In this document: positions 34,553 to 44,796 of the stretch, in pieces
Position numbering within the stretch: position 1 is the stretch's first letter
Layout of the letters: every line of letters begins with the position of its first letter
Source of the DNA: Erythrobasidium yunnanense
Lineage: Eukaryota; Basidiomycota; Cystobasidiomycetes; Erythrobasidiales; Erythrobasidiaceae
Reading direction: 5' to 3'
Assembly (NCBI GenBank): GCA_001600175.1
Contig: BCJC01000002.1
Location: forward strand, 812,318-876,317
Length of the DNA: 64,000 nt
The notes under the pieces: model-generated
What the model was told of the DNA's origin: nothing
The model's database searches: none
The model's input: the letters and a program-made list of their open reading frames with translations, nothing else
Program-made: the position numbers and the translations under genes

Positions 34553-35348
34553 CTATCTTAGAGCAGCGTTGAGCGCCTCGAATACCTCAACCTCGACTCT
34601 TGCCTCAGCTGTGGTAATAGTCAGTATGTATATATTGCTAATTGGGAGCTGGACCCACCCTTCTCAGCCTCTGAGCCTGATCCATCGACCACACGCTGGG
34701 CTTCTTGCAGACCAGAGCGGACGGCCTGTACTCAGATCAGCGGCATGCCATGATATAGACTGTAACTGAGCGTACCTCAGGTGAAAAGTCATCCAATGGG
34801 AAGGCCTCTACTGCGTTAATCGTGATGAGATTGGAAGGGTGCTGGAGAAGCGGGAAAGAGAGCGGGAGGATTGCAGGAAAGTCAGAGACGTTCGAAGGAA
34901 GTATTAGATATGACGGACAATGTTTGCGAAACCGCCGGAAGCTGTATATGTACCGCATATCAGTCTCTCTGGGCATATACGGAACGCCCAGCTAGAGAAG
35001 CACTCACCGAACCACTTCTTGCTCTGACCAGCAGACTCGATGACTTCGATGATACCGGGCTTCAATGGCTCGATAGCTGGTACGTGGTTTGCGAGGACAC
35101 CCATGTCTCCCGACTGGGCTGCCAGGTTGACCTGGACGACTTCGGAGGACGAGTAGATGGACTGGAAACACCACAATCTGAGCATTCAAGCCATAACGTT
35201 GTCTTGAAAAGGTCGCTCCCACCTCATGCGGCAGGACGAACGAGAGCTTGATCTTTGTCTGGTCGGCAGCCTCAGCGTAGCCCCGTCTGAGGAGAGCTGG
35301 CTGGAAAGCCGTTCGTCGAGCGACGCTGCGAGCTGCTGCGTGGAACAT
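34553..35348 (-). CDS. ATP16: F1-ATPase delta subunit (mitochondrial ATP synthase)
   Basis: Six exons (35348-35223, 35161-35008, 34941-34919, 34841-34776, 34725-34659, 34608-34553) give 163 residues. A presequence (MFHAAARSVARRTAFQPAL, no acidic residue) precedes the beta-sandwich domain: KLSFVLPHE, SSSEVVQVNLAAQSGDMGVL, ANHVPAIEPLKPGIIEVIE, ASGGFANI, then the helical hairpin INAVEAFPLDDFSPEAVRSG and EARVEVEVFEALNAAL. The subunit sits in the central stalk linking F1 to the c-ring. The third exon is a 23-nt microexon that codes the conserved SGGFA turn, so it cannot be skipped without loss of frame. The bacterial and chloroplast equivalent is called epsilon. Confidence 0.93.
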
Positions 35349-35533
35349 GCTGGATGTATATAGAGCTTGAAACGGTTTCAAGGTCGAGTCTTGAATTCGT
35401 ATTCAAATCGAGTCTTGAATTGGAGGAAAGCCTTGAAGGCAATTCACAGGTCTGCCTTACCTCGACTGGACCGGATTTCTAAGGGCGACAAGAGAGAGAG
35501 CTAACATACAAGTCTTAATCCTACGCATCTACC

Positions 35534-36448
35534 ATGTCCAACAAGGCCGTTGTGAGCTGCAGCGAATCCAGAAACCGGCCTCGAATTGCCTATGTTTCTG
35601 ACACATGAATGAATGCTCGGAAAAGCCCCAAACATATCGCGCTATCATCGATAAAGTCATCAATAGTGTTAGAGCGGACTTTGAAGAGAACGGCGTGGAA
35701 GATGCGGTCCTTCAGGCTCTCCAGGAGGTGAGGCTGGGATCCGTCAAGAAAGCATCAGCCTCAGCTCTGGCTCATTTGGAATTATGCATTATGATGTTAT
35801 AGTCCTGGGAAGCAAAACTCGTCATGTCCAGAGTCGCAGACTTCTCGTCAGATGCAAGATTAGGTGCTTACCAAGGGATGCTACCGCCTCTCCCGCCAAA
35901 GGAGAACAAGCAGAACGACGCGAATAGAAAGCAGACTGATGTATGTTTATCTCGCTTTACCCTTTGTCCTGCCAAGTGCGGCAGTTCCTGACTTGTTTCG
36001 TACCTCCAGGAACAGGATGTGAAGCCTAACATTGCATCAACTTCGAAAGAGCCTCAATCAGCAGCTTCGACAAGCACACCCACACCCACTCTTTCGACCT
36101 CGAAAAGCAGTAAACCCACCCCTTCAAACGACAATGAACTCGGCTCAGACCTCGATGAATCCGATGATGGGTTATCAGACGATGGCCTAGATGGAGATGA
36201 CGATGACCCGAATGGATTAGGTGGCTCTCAAGAAGGAGATATCATAATCGCGCTGTATGAGAAGGTGCAGAGAGTGAAGAATAAATGGAAGATCACCCTC
36301 AAAGATGGAGTCATCTCGGCCGAAGGCAAAGATTACGTATTCAGTAAATGTCAAGGGTGAGTGGAGATCTCTTATCACGCCGGTCTAGACTGCCAAACTG
36401 CTTCAAAGAGGCTGATTCGATTTGCTTGACAGCGATTTTGAGTGGTGA
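35534..36448 (+). CDS. TOA1: TFIIA large subunit (Toa1)
   Basis: Five exons (35534-35551, 35626-35727, 35803-35940, 36010-36356, 36433-36448) give 206 residues. The N-terminal four-helix part is MSNKAV/PQTYRAIIDKVINSVRADF then ENGVEDAVLQALQESWEAKL; the variable middle is Ser/Thr/Pro then Asp-rich; the C-terminal beta-barrel strand block is DIIIALYEKVQRVKNKWK then ITLKDGVISAEGKDYVF, ending GDFEW. TFIIA stabilises TBP on promoters. The first coding exon is only 18 nt, and the last codes GDFEW-stop, the family's typical end. A 26-bp tandem duplication starts inside the last codons. Confidence 0.95.
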
Positions 36449-36491
36449 CGGCGTTTCAGCACCTCGAGTGGTGACGGCGTTTCAGCACCTC
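36440..36491. repeat. Perfect 26-bp tandem duplication across the TOA1 stop codon
   Basis: The unit gagtggtgacggcgtttcag plus cacctc occurs twice without a mismatch at 36440-36465 and 36466-36491. The first copy holds the last codons GAG TGG TGA of TOA1; the second lies in the 3' UTR. The protein is unchanged. Confidence 0.9.
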
Positions 36492-37300
36492 GAGGAATAT
36501 GTTCATCCTCAAATTTGCTACGGATTCCGACCTCAGTACTGCAAGAGCCTTATGTACCATATTTACCTATTCTAGGTGCCCGAACCTTTACCGTCCCTCT
36601 CCCGCACCAGTACAGAGGGAACTTTATAGTGGAGACACACATTCGTCACTTTCTCTCGTTCAGTACGCCATCCTTCCTTCATATCCTTTGAACCTAAAAA
36701 TCAGATCTGTTCAGGGTTGTAGTGCGCCTTCGTTGCTTGCGTCGTGGGGGATTCGGCGTTTTGTAGTAGTACTAGCAGCAAATGATGAATACGACGCAAG
36801 ATCAAGATAGTTACTAATCGTGCGCGAGATACAATATAAGCTTACGCGCTGATATCTGTGCCTGGCTTTCGGTACCCAATTTCAGGCCATTCCGACGGCT
36901 CATGCAGCAATGACAGTTCTCTCCGCGCATCTTGAATGTAGAAGGAGAACGTCAAAGTCGATGCTTCACGGCGCTTGGCATTTCTTTCTGTGCCTGTATC
37001 CCACCGCTTCACTGGAGGGATAAGTTAGTTTTAGCTTATTAGCTGAGCCAGATTGAGTGCCAATACATCGGCTCTCATACGTCTGGCATTTCAGAATGTC
37101 CGAAATAAGTGCGTAATCTCGATAGAAGCTCAAGGCATACGCTTGATCCTAACTTGTCTTTCATTGCATGACGAGGACTAATCTAGCATTCCTACAAGGA
37201 CACTCTAGATACTTCGGAAGCTAACGAAAGAAAAGAAGGGCGGCGAATTTGCCAGTTTTCGCATAGTAAGGAAAGACAGACAGAGAAGATCGCTTCGAGC
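36492..37300. other. Convergent intergenic spacer
   Basis: This is about 800 bp between TOA1 and RPS2 3' ends. It has short frames without domain content, and no RNA gene was recognised. Confidence 0.5.
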
Positions 37301-37860
37301 TTATGCGGCGAACTTCTTGGCAGTGAGGGTAAGGTGAGAAGAGAACTCCTCGTATGGCTGAACGGGGTAGTCGAGTCTCTGCCATAGATCGGGGGTAAGG
37401 TAGGCGTAGGTCTGGGTGATGGCGGCATAGGTGGCCTTGATGAAGTTACTGCAAGCAAAATACGTTAGCATTGTACAGTGATAGTGTATTGAATGCAGCT
37501 CACCCCATGGTGGAGGTGTTTCCTCGGGACTGGGTGTATACGTCCTCGATACCAGCGAGCTGCAACATTCTCTTTGAAGCAGGGGCGGCGACGATACCTG
37601 TACCTCTTGGTGCAGGTACGAGCTTGACGAAGACTGAAGCGCATTTGCCAGAGACTTTTCCAGGTACGGTATGGGGTTCACCGAGCTTAGCACCCCAGTA
37701 TCCTCTTCGGACAGGGACGACGGAGAGCTTGGCGAGGATGATGGCTCCTCGAATGGCAGTTGCGACTTCCTTGGCGCACTTGACACCGAGTCCGAGATGG
37801 CTGTCGGAGTCTCCAATGGCGACGAAAGCCTTGAATCGGGTACGCTGACCAGCTCGGGTC

Positions 37861-37896
<36 letters not shown>

Positions 37897-38275
37897 GTAT
37901 GTTATGCATTAGTTGTGTTCATATCTAGCTGCATTTCGGCCTCACCTTTGAGCTTGGGGAGGAGAAGGTCGATAATCTGGTACTCCTTGACGGGGAGAGA
38001 GAAGAGATAGATCTCTTCAATCGACTTTATTTTTCCGTCCTTCGCGAGGCGTCCAACTGCATTGTATGAAGCGTCAGAGTGCTGCCGTAGCTGTTTTTCC
38101 AGAAAATCGACGGACGCTTAGTGACGGGAACCCATTCCTTCTCTTCATCGCGCTTAGCGCCTCGACGTCCTCTACCACGGCCTCTGCCACGGTCTCCACC
38201 TCTTCCACGTCCGAATCCACCTCTTGCGCCAGCACCTGAAGCGCCGGCAGCGACAGCTGGTGCGTTATCTGCCAT
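37301..38275 (-). CDS. RPS2: 40S ribosomal protein uS5 (Rps2)
   Basis: Four exons (38275-38116, 38056-37946, 37894-37504, 37448-37301) give 269 residues. The N-terminus has the eukaryotic Arg/Gly tail ([20 protein letters not shown]), a known methylation target in Rps2. The S5 double-stranded RNA-binding domain follows ([40 protein letters not shown]). The C-terminal domain includes [20 protein letters not shown] and [20 protein letters not shown], then [18 protein letters not shown]. Rps2 lines the mRNA entry channel of the 40S subunit. The first donor is GTCCGT, weaker than the rest, but the frame and family leave no doubt. Confidence 0.96.
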
Positions 38276-38837
38276 TTTCACGATATGTCGGTTCTGGAGG
38301 TCTTCAAACGAGTATCGAAGTAACAGTCAGAACCTAGAACAGATACAGTATCGTTTGGTGTAGTTTCTGACTTAGGTTTTGGCCAGCTTTCTTGCGCAGA
38401 GCCGCGAAACTTCGTACTTTTTTCCTTGCGGGAAGGCAGTGATCGATTTCAGAGAGGTACGCCCAAAGAACCAGAAATCAAACTGTCCAATCCAATGTCG
38501 ATTAGGGTTAGTTGTTAGTATCAATATCACTTGGGGAAAAAACAACCTGCATAAGACAGCAAAGCAGGGTTTCGATAGGGGGAAATGGATGGTTCAAATT
38601 GCAATGTTTGGGTTGCATGATCCGAGGATGATGGGGGTATCTGAGCCCTTATGTTGCTATTCTATACTCTATACATCTGTATATACCCATTTTACAGCTT
38701 ATCTCGACCATTTCAGTACCGCGAACGTGCGCATTCTGTGATTGGTCGAAATCGGTTCCCTTACCAAAGTTTGCCGCTGAGGGTCTCCTTTCGCCCAACT
38801 AAGTCAGTACCCAGAAACCACAGCTCACAAGCGAAAC
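38276..38837. other. Divergent spacer, RPS2 / antizyme promoters
   Basis: These 562 bp must drive RPS2 on minus and the antizyme gene on plus. An ATTAGGGTTAG stretch occurs at about 38502-38512. No further gene was seen. Confidence 0.45.
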
Positions 38838-39800
38838 ATGTCGAATTCGTCGAAACCAAAACAGAGTAGCCTCTCGCTGGTAGTTGCAGCTACCGGCGTT
38901 GATGGGGCATCTCTCTCTGCTGCTGCCGCCGCCATCGTTGCGCCTACCAAGTTGGACGATACGTTCTGCGTAGGGGGACAGTCCTGGCCCTGGTGAGTTG
39001 CGAATCGTCTACAGACATTGTGCAATCACTGACAATCAGTCTTGACAGACATCGCTATTTCAGCGAAGTCCTCCGCAGGTCTTACAGCAGAGGCGACCAA
39101 TGGAAGTGAGAGATCCAGCGGTCCAGGCCAGCAGGTTACAGGTTCCCAACACGCTACTACAACTACAACACCCGGTTACTTCGACATCAACATTAAGCTA
39201 TCATCATCAACCAACTATCCCCCTTCACCACCCGCCGCCACTGTCGCAGCCGATCCATTGACGCTCGCCAATGTCGCTGCTATCCCATCATCATTCGCCT
39301 CAACCATCTCTACGACCATCTCGGACGACTCTGATTCCTCGTCGGAGGGCTCATTCAGCAGCGCAGCCTCTTCAGTCGCATCTACCGAATCCTTCCTAAA
39401 CAAGGTATTCGGAGCAGAGCATATTGCCGAGCTCGCTAAGAATGGTATTAAAGTCACTCCTATTGAGGAGGAAGAGGAGGAGGAGATCGTCCTCGACTCT
39501 GCTGGTTCAGTCACGGAGAACATGCAGGGAGCCATTCTTGAGTCCGTAGAGAACAGCACAAAGACCCTGTACTGTTCGCCAGAGCTGGAGAAGCTCGACA
39601 GAGAAGGACTTGTCGACCTCATGGAGAGAGCAGACGAAGACTTCGATTGCTCAGGCATCGTCATCTGCTTGAACAAGAAGGACGCTCTGCTGGAGGAGAC
39701 CCTTCACTCGCTCCTCTACGTAGGTGGTGCTATCGTCCCACCCAACGCTGGTCTACTCAAGGTATCGCAGGACATCCTCCTCGTCGGTCTGGATCTCTAA
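38838..39800 (+). CDS. OAZ1: Ornithine decarboxylase antizyme, decoded by +1 ribosomal frameshifting
   Basis: ORF1 runs from ATG 38838 for 51 codons and is Ser/Ala-rich, ending GGQSWP. ORF2 (39049-39800) encodes the antizyme body in the +1 frame. Its C-terminal half has the family pattern: FLNKVFG, then LVDLMERADEDFDCSGIVICL (compare human VLLEFAEEQLRADHVFIC), LLEETLHSLLYVGGAIVPP and ILLVGLDL. Antizyme binds ornithine decarboxylase, sends it to the proteasome without ubiquitin, and blocks polyamine uptake. In this family the stop between the two frames is bypassed by a polyamine-stimulated +1 shift. With the intron 38993-39048 the mRNA reads TCC TGG CCC TGA C, a site of the known class; a shift at CCC-UGA gives a product of about 301 residues. 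No in-frame alternative splice links the ORFs without shifting. Confidence 0.88.
38982..39052 (+). promoter_or_regulatory. Antizyme +1 frameshift site split by an intron
   Basis: Exon 1 ends TCC TGG CCC TG at 38992. The intron (gtgagttg to cttgacag, 38993-39048) joins it to ACATCGC, so the UGA stop exists only in spliced mRNA. Reading CCC then skipping U gives GAC ATC GCT, the ORF2 frame. A second acceptor 9 nt upstream (39039) gives CCC TGT CTT instead, moving the zero-frame stop to 39107-39109 and removing the canonical site. The unspliced transcript reads CCC TGG TGA. Confidence 0.75.
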
Positions 39801-40269
39801 GCGGCTTCGTCAACCTCATCCCATTCAGACTGGCCTCTTCTATTCTATAATTCCCTACACCCCGATAATAGCTTATCATCGTTGATGTGTGCATCTACCT
39901 ATTCCTTTTCCCCGTCTATCGACACACTGCACTCCCGTGTCATGGGCGCTCTTTCAACCTCTTCCCGCTACACCTACGATCGAGTCCTTTCTTCTAGCTT
40001 TCGTATTGGATTTAGTAGTTCTCTCTTTCCGTGCACACATGTATATGTCCGTCCCGCATGCAGCCTGCAGATTTTTCTTTACTTTAAAGCTCTATGTCAT
40101 ATATACAAATACAAACATATTCTTCTGGATATCTCGAGACTGCTTTTTGGTCTGTCCATCTTGCTGTTTTGCGCATTCCTTGTTGATTCTTTACGCGCCG
40201 AGTCTGGCTGACGCGCCTTGCTTCGATTCTGACACAATCTCGGTCTTCTGTTCAGCGACTGCAACAACG
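39801..40269. other. Spacer between antizyme and thymidylate synthase
   Basis: These 469 bp hold the antizyme 3' UTR and the TMP1 promoter. Pyrimidine-rich tracts occur, and no gene was recognised. Confidence 0.5.
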
Positions 40270-41340
<1,071 letters not shown>

Positions 41341-41551
41341 GTCCGATGAGCCTTATCATCTTGGACTGTAACTCCACACTGCTCTTTCTGATGTTATTCA
41401 TTCGTCTTTCATATATATTCGTAATGGGCTCAACACCTTGTAGTTCTAGCATGTATTCAACAGCATTAGTTACCGCAAAGGGCCTGTAGGTCTGCGCAGC
41501 ACATCTAGCCTGCATCGTAAATCTACGATGCTTCCCAATTGGTTACTCGAG

Positions 41552-42433
41552 CTACCACGTAGGGCCCTTGTTCAAGGGATCCCTCCGCAGGTATAAAGTC
41601 CTGCAAGGCACCCATTGCAATCCTTGTACTCCTGGAAATTTCACCTGCAGTCCACCTTGGCCGCACTTTGCCATTTCCAAGGTTGTAACTGTCTTCTCTA
41701 GAGCCTGCTCCATTACCACTCTGCCTCCAATCAGAACACGAGTCTCGATCTCTTCCCAATCGTATGCGAATATCGTGACAGGCTTCTTAAGAGCGATGAA
41801 AGATAGATCCATCAGCTGTAGTGCACCGACTAGTAGCTTTACAGCAGGCTCGGAGCGGACCCAGCAGTTCAGCGAAACGAGATACTCCATCAATATTTTA
41901 GGATGAAAAGATAGGGTGAAGCCGATGTTGTATTTGGTCTGGTCGTTGTAAGCAAAATGCTTAGTGAGCATCGAGCTCTGATCGTTCGTGAGGTTGCGGC
42001 TGATCTGAGGGCGCTTTGAAGGAGCCCAGCCGGAGGTGACGTCCGTAGACTGCGAACGCGAGAGTGGCTCTGAGCGAGGTGCATCGGGACCTAGAAGCTG
42101 ACCTAGAGGTCTTGGAAGGTATTTCGATCTTGCATCGGTCCGGACCAGCTGACTCTCCGACGAATCAGACCTGCTGACCTTAGCTCCTACAGGGAGCGCG
42201 CCAGACATATAGCAATCCTTCTCATCCACGATAGCTGGAGCAGGTGTCGTGCTCTGAATACCTTGCGAGCTGGCAGCACGACCTTTATGCCTTCCTTTGT
42301 TCTTCTGCTCCGGTTGTATTGGAGCCTGAGCTTGCTTTTTCTTGCCAAAGAGAAGTCTCCATAGACTTGGTTCATTGAGATCCTTCTTCTTCCTTCGCTC
42401 AGCAGCTATGGCTCGTTTGGCAGCGATAGACAT
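41552..42433 (-). CDS. Hypothetical protein with basic N-terminus
   Basis: This is one uninterrupted exon of 293 residues, unusual among its intron-rich neighbours. The N-terminus is strongly basic (MSIAAKRAIAAERRKKKD; FGKKKQAQ). The middle is Ser/Pro-rich and probably disordered. The last 130 residues look folded (YNIGFTLSFHPKILMEYLVS, LNCWVRSEPAVKLLVGALQL, TIFAYDWEEIETRVLIGGRV). I do not recognise the family. There is no signal peptide or clear membrane span. It is convergent with thymidylate synthase. Confidence 0.6.
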   Translation of the reverse strand: MSIAAKRAIAAERRKKKDLNEPSLWRLLFGKKKQAQAPIQPEQKNKGRHKGRAASSQGIQSTTPAPAIVDEKDCYMSGALPVGAKVSRSDSSESQLVRTDARSKYLPRPLGQLLGPDAPRSEPLSRSQSTDVTSGWAPSKRPQISRNLTNDQSSMLTKHFAYNDQTKYNIGFTLSFHPKILMEYLVSLNCWVRSEPAVKLLVGALQLMDLSFIALKKPVTIFAYDWEEIETRVLIGGRVVMEQALEKTVTTLEMAKCGQGGLQVKFPGVQGLQWVPCRTLYLRRDPLNKGPTW

Positions 42434-42859
42434 CGGAACTTTTGGACTGTGCTTGAAAGGAACGGCTCAGTTAAGGTGAGCAAGAGAGACTCCCAAGTGG
42501 GGCGTCGGGAAATCAGTGAAGATGTAGACGTCATCTTTTGTAGGGAGGACTGAGAGAGGTGGTTTTGCTAGATTAGCGCCGCTGAGATTAGCTTCAGAAT
42601 GAATATAGGCAGGGCGGCACGTTTCCGTCTATCAGGGTAACAGCCAAGAATGTCCTTTAGTATCTGTACACAGTGGAGGTGCAGTCAGTAAGGCTTCTCC
42701 CTCTATCGGTGCAATGAGCACCTACATTGGCAACACCCTCCGGATATTACACACAACATTGCTACAGCAGGTACCTAGAGCACTGATCTAGAAACTACTA
42801 CCTGTATACTGATCAAGAAGCTGCAAATCTTCCTTATACGCCTACAGCTCAGTGCTAGC
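42434..42859. other. Intergenic, no gene seen
   Basis: This is 426 bp between two minus-strand genes; it presumably holds the LysM gene 3' UTR and the promoter of the basic hypothetical protein. Confidence 0.5.
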
Positions 42860-44674
42860 CTAATTGTTCGACATCACTGGCATAAGCGTGTCTGAGCTTT
42901 TTTGCCGTTGCGGCTGCTTCCTACTAGGCGCTTTCTGATGCCCTGGGGAGGCTGTACGATTCCGGTAATCTCTAGCCAGTTGCATCTCCTCATCATAGCC
43001 CGTCACGCCTAGCCATTGTTTGCTTGTCGTCGAGCCAATCAAAGAAGCTATAAAGCCTGTCCCTGCAGACAAGACGTTCTTGGACGTATTGGATATCCGA
43101 GGAGGTATGGGAGGGGCTGAAGCTCTGTCGTTAGACGATTTTCTCTTGCCCATACCCCTCCGCTGAGCAGGGGAACGATGTATGGGAAGTGGGGCTATGT
43201 CTTGCTCTTCAGATAAACGAGAAGGTGCGAAAGCAAGTGTTACAGGAGTGTTGGATGAATCGGCCGTCCCGCTTTGGCCTGTGATCGCATCGACCATAGG
43301 ATTGCGCGGCCGTAGCCTTAGGTTCGGCGACGAGTCTGCTGCAAGCACCGACAACCTATCGTTCGAAAGAGAAGGAAGGAGGGTCGTACTTGAGCCAGAT
43401 GGGAAAGTGGCCGTATCGGGCGAGCCATTGAGATTGTCTACGGAAATGAGCGGCGATTTGCCCAAGCTTGCGCCTTTTGTCGATTTTGAGGTACTGTTTG
43501 GTATTTGAACGATCTTCAAGGTCTTCTGGACCCTAGAAGGAGCTGGCGAAACAGATGTGGGGGGTAGATCGCTAGACTGGACGGGAGGTGTTTGATAGCC
43601 GGTGCTACTGGCTGAATCGTTGCCATAGTAGTCCGAACCATCACCATAGTCGGAGTTGGTTGAAGATAGGTATGGCACCGTCGCTACGGGTCTATGTATG
43701 CTAGACATGTCTTCGGACAGCAAGTCGCCCCTTTGCCTCGATAGAGGCCGGACGGAGGAGAATATACGATCAACATCCAGAGAGGAGCGTTCTGACCGGG
43801 AGGAGCTCATGCGACCAGCAGACACTGATCGGAAATGCCCATTCGACGGGGCCGGCGAAGCGGGAGCAGCGCTGTCGCAAGCGTTTGAATACATCTGCAG
43901 TACGTCCTCCGACGAGGACTGGACAAACTCGACCTCCTTGGATGGAGGCTGAGTACAGGCATCGAGCGGAACGTAGAGGGTCTTCCGCAGCTGGATTGGA
44001 TCGTTCAGCCAGAGCTTATTTGCTGTCCGAATAGCTTGCGTCTATAGGAGTGATTAAGCAACGCTCTGCAACCACTCGAAGTGGAAACGTACTGTGCAGC
44101 CATAAAGAAGCGCTATTCCGGCCAAAGTATCGCCTTTCTCCACCATGTGCAAGATGGCGTCTCTCCCATCGTTTTGCAAGCTAGACCAGCCGAGGTCCAC
44201 TCCATTCGCAGACTCTACCGATGCAGCTCTGGATCTCCCTTTGCCCTTAACCCGCAACCGGCGAAGCTCGTCCAGACTCCGTCGCTGGCCGCTGAAGGCA
44301 TCCTCTCGGGTTGACAGGGATTCGGTGCTTGCATTACCAAGTAGATTAGAAGAAGAGCCAAGGAGAGAAAGCCTGTCTAGGCCATGAAGTAGTCCGCTCG
44401 AGGATGTCAGCCTAGAGAGCGACGGTCGCGTTGCTTCCTGTATCAGATCATCCTGCTGGGTCGGCAAACGAGATCGTTGGCTGGTAGGAAGGAGGAGGTT
44501 GTTCGAGGTAGAGTCTATACGGCCGTTAACTGCCCTACCAGGTTCACGGCTGCCAGGATCGCGATAAGCGAGCGAGGTTGACGGAGTCGCATCTAGCCAT
44601 GGATTGCTTGATGTACTGGCCATTCCGACATTATGCAAGTTGTTCGAATCGTAGTTCCCGGTCTGCCATTCCAT
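42860..44674 (-). CDS. Intracellular LysM-domain protein
   Basis: Two exons (44674-44093, 44041-42860) give 587 residues. A single LysM domain spans the intron at about residues 180-225: HMVEKGDTLAGIALLYGCT, then IRTANKLWLNDPIQLRKTLYV and PL. Unlike secreted chitin-binding LysM effectors there is no signal peptide, and long Ser-rich disordered regions flank the domain, which fits the cytoplasmic LysMD1/2-type architecture seen in many fungi. The role is unknown. Residues after 230 include a QTPPVQSSDLPPTSVSPAP-type proline stretch and an APPIPPRI motif that could bind SH3 domains. It is divergent from VPS53 with 122 bp between starts. Confidence 0.8.
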
Positions 44675-44796
44675 ACGATTTGGCCCTCCAAGGCCAAGCT
44701 CCGGCTGTTCAAAGGCTCTCTTGATGACCAGCTAACACGTTCGCGTTGAATTGGGTTCAAGGGATACCAAAGACTTTTGGAATCTGGCTGTAAATC

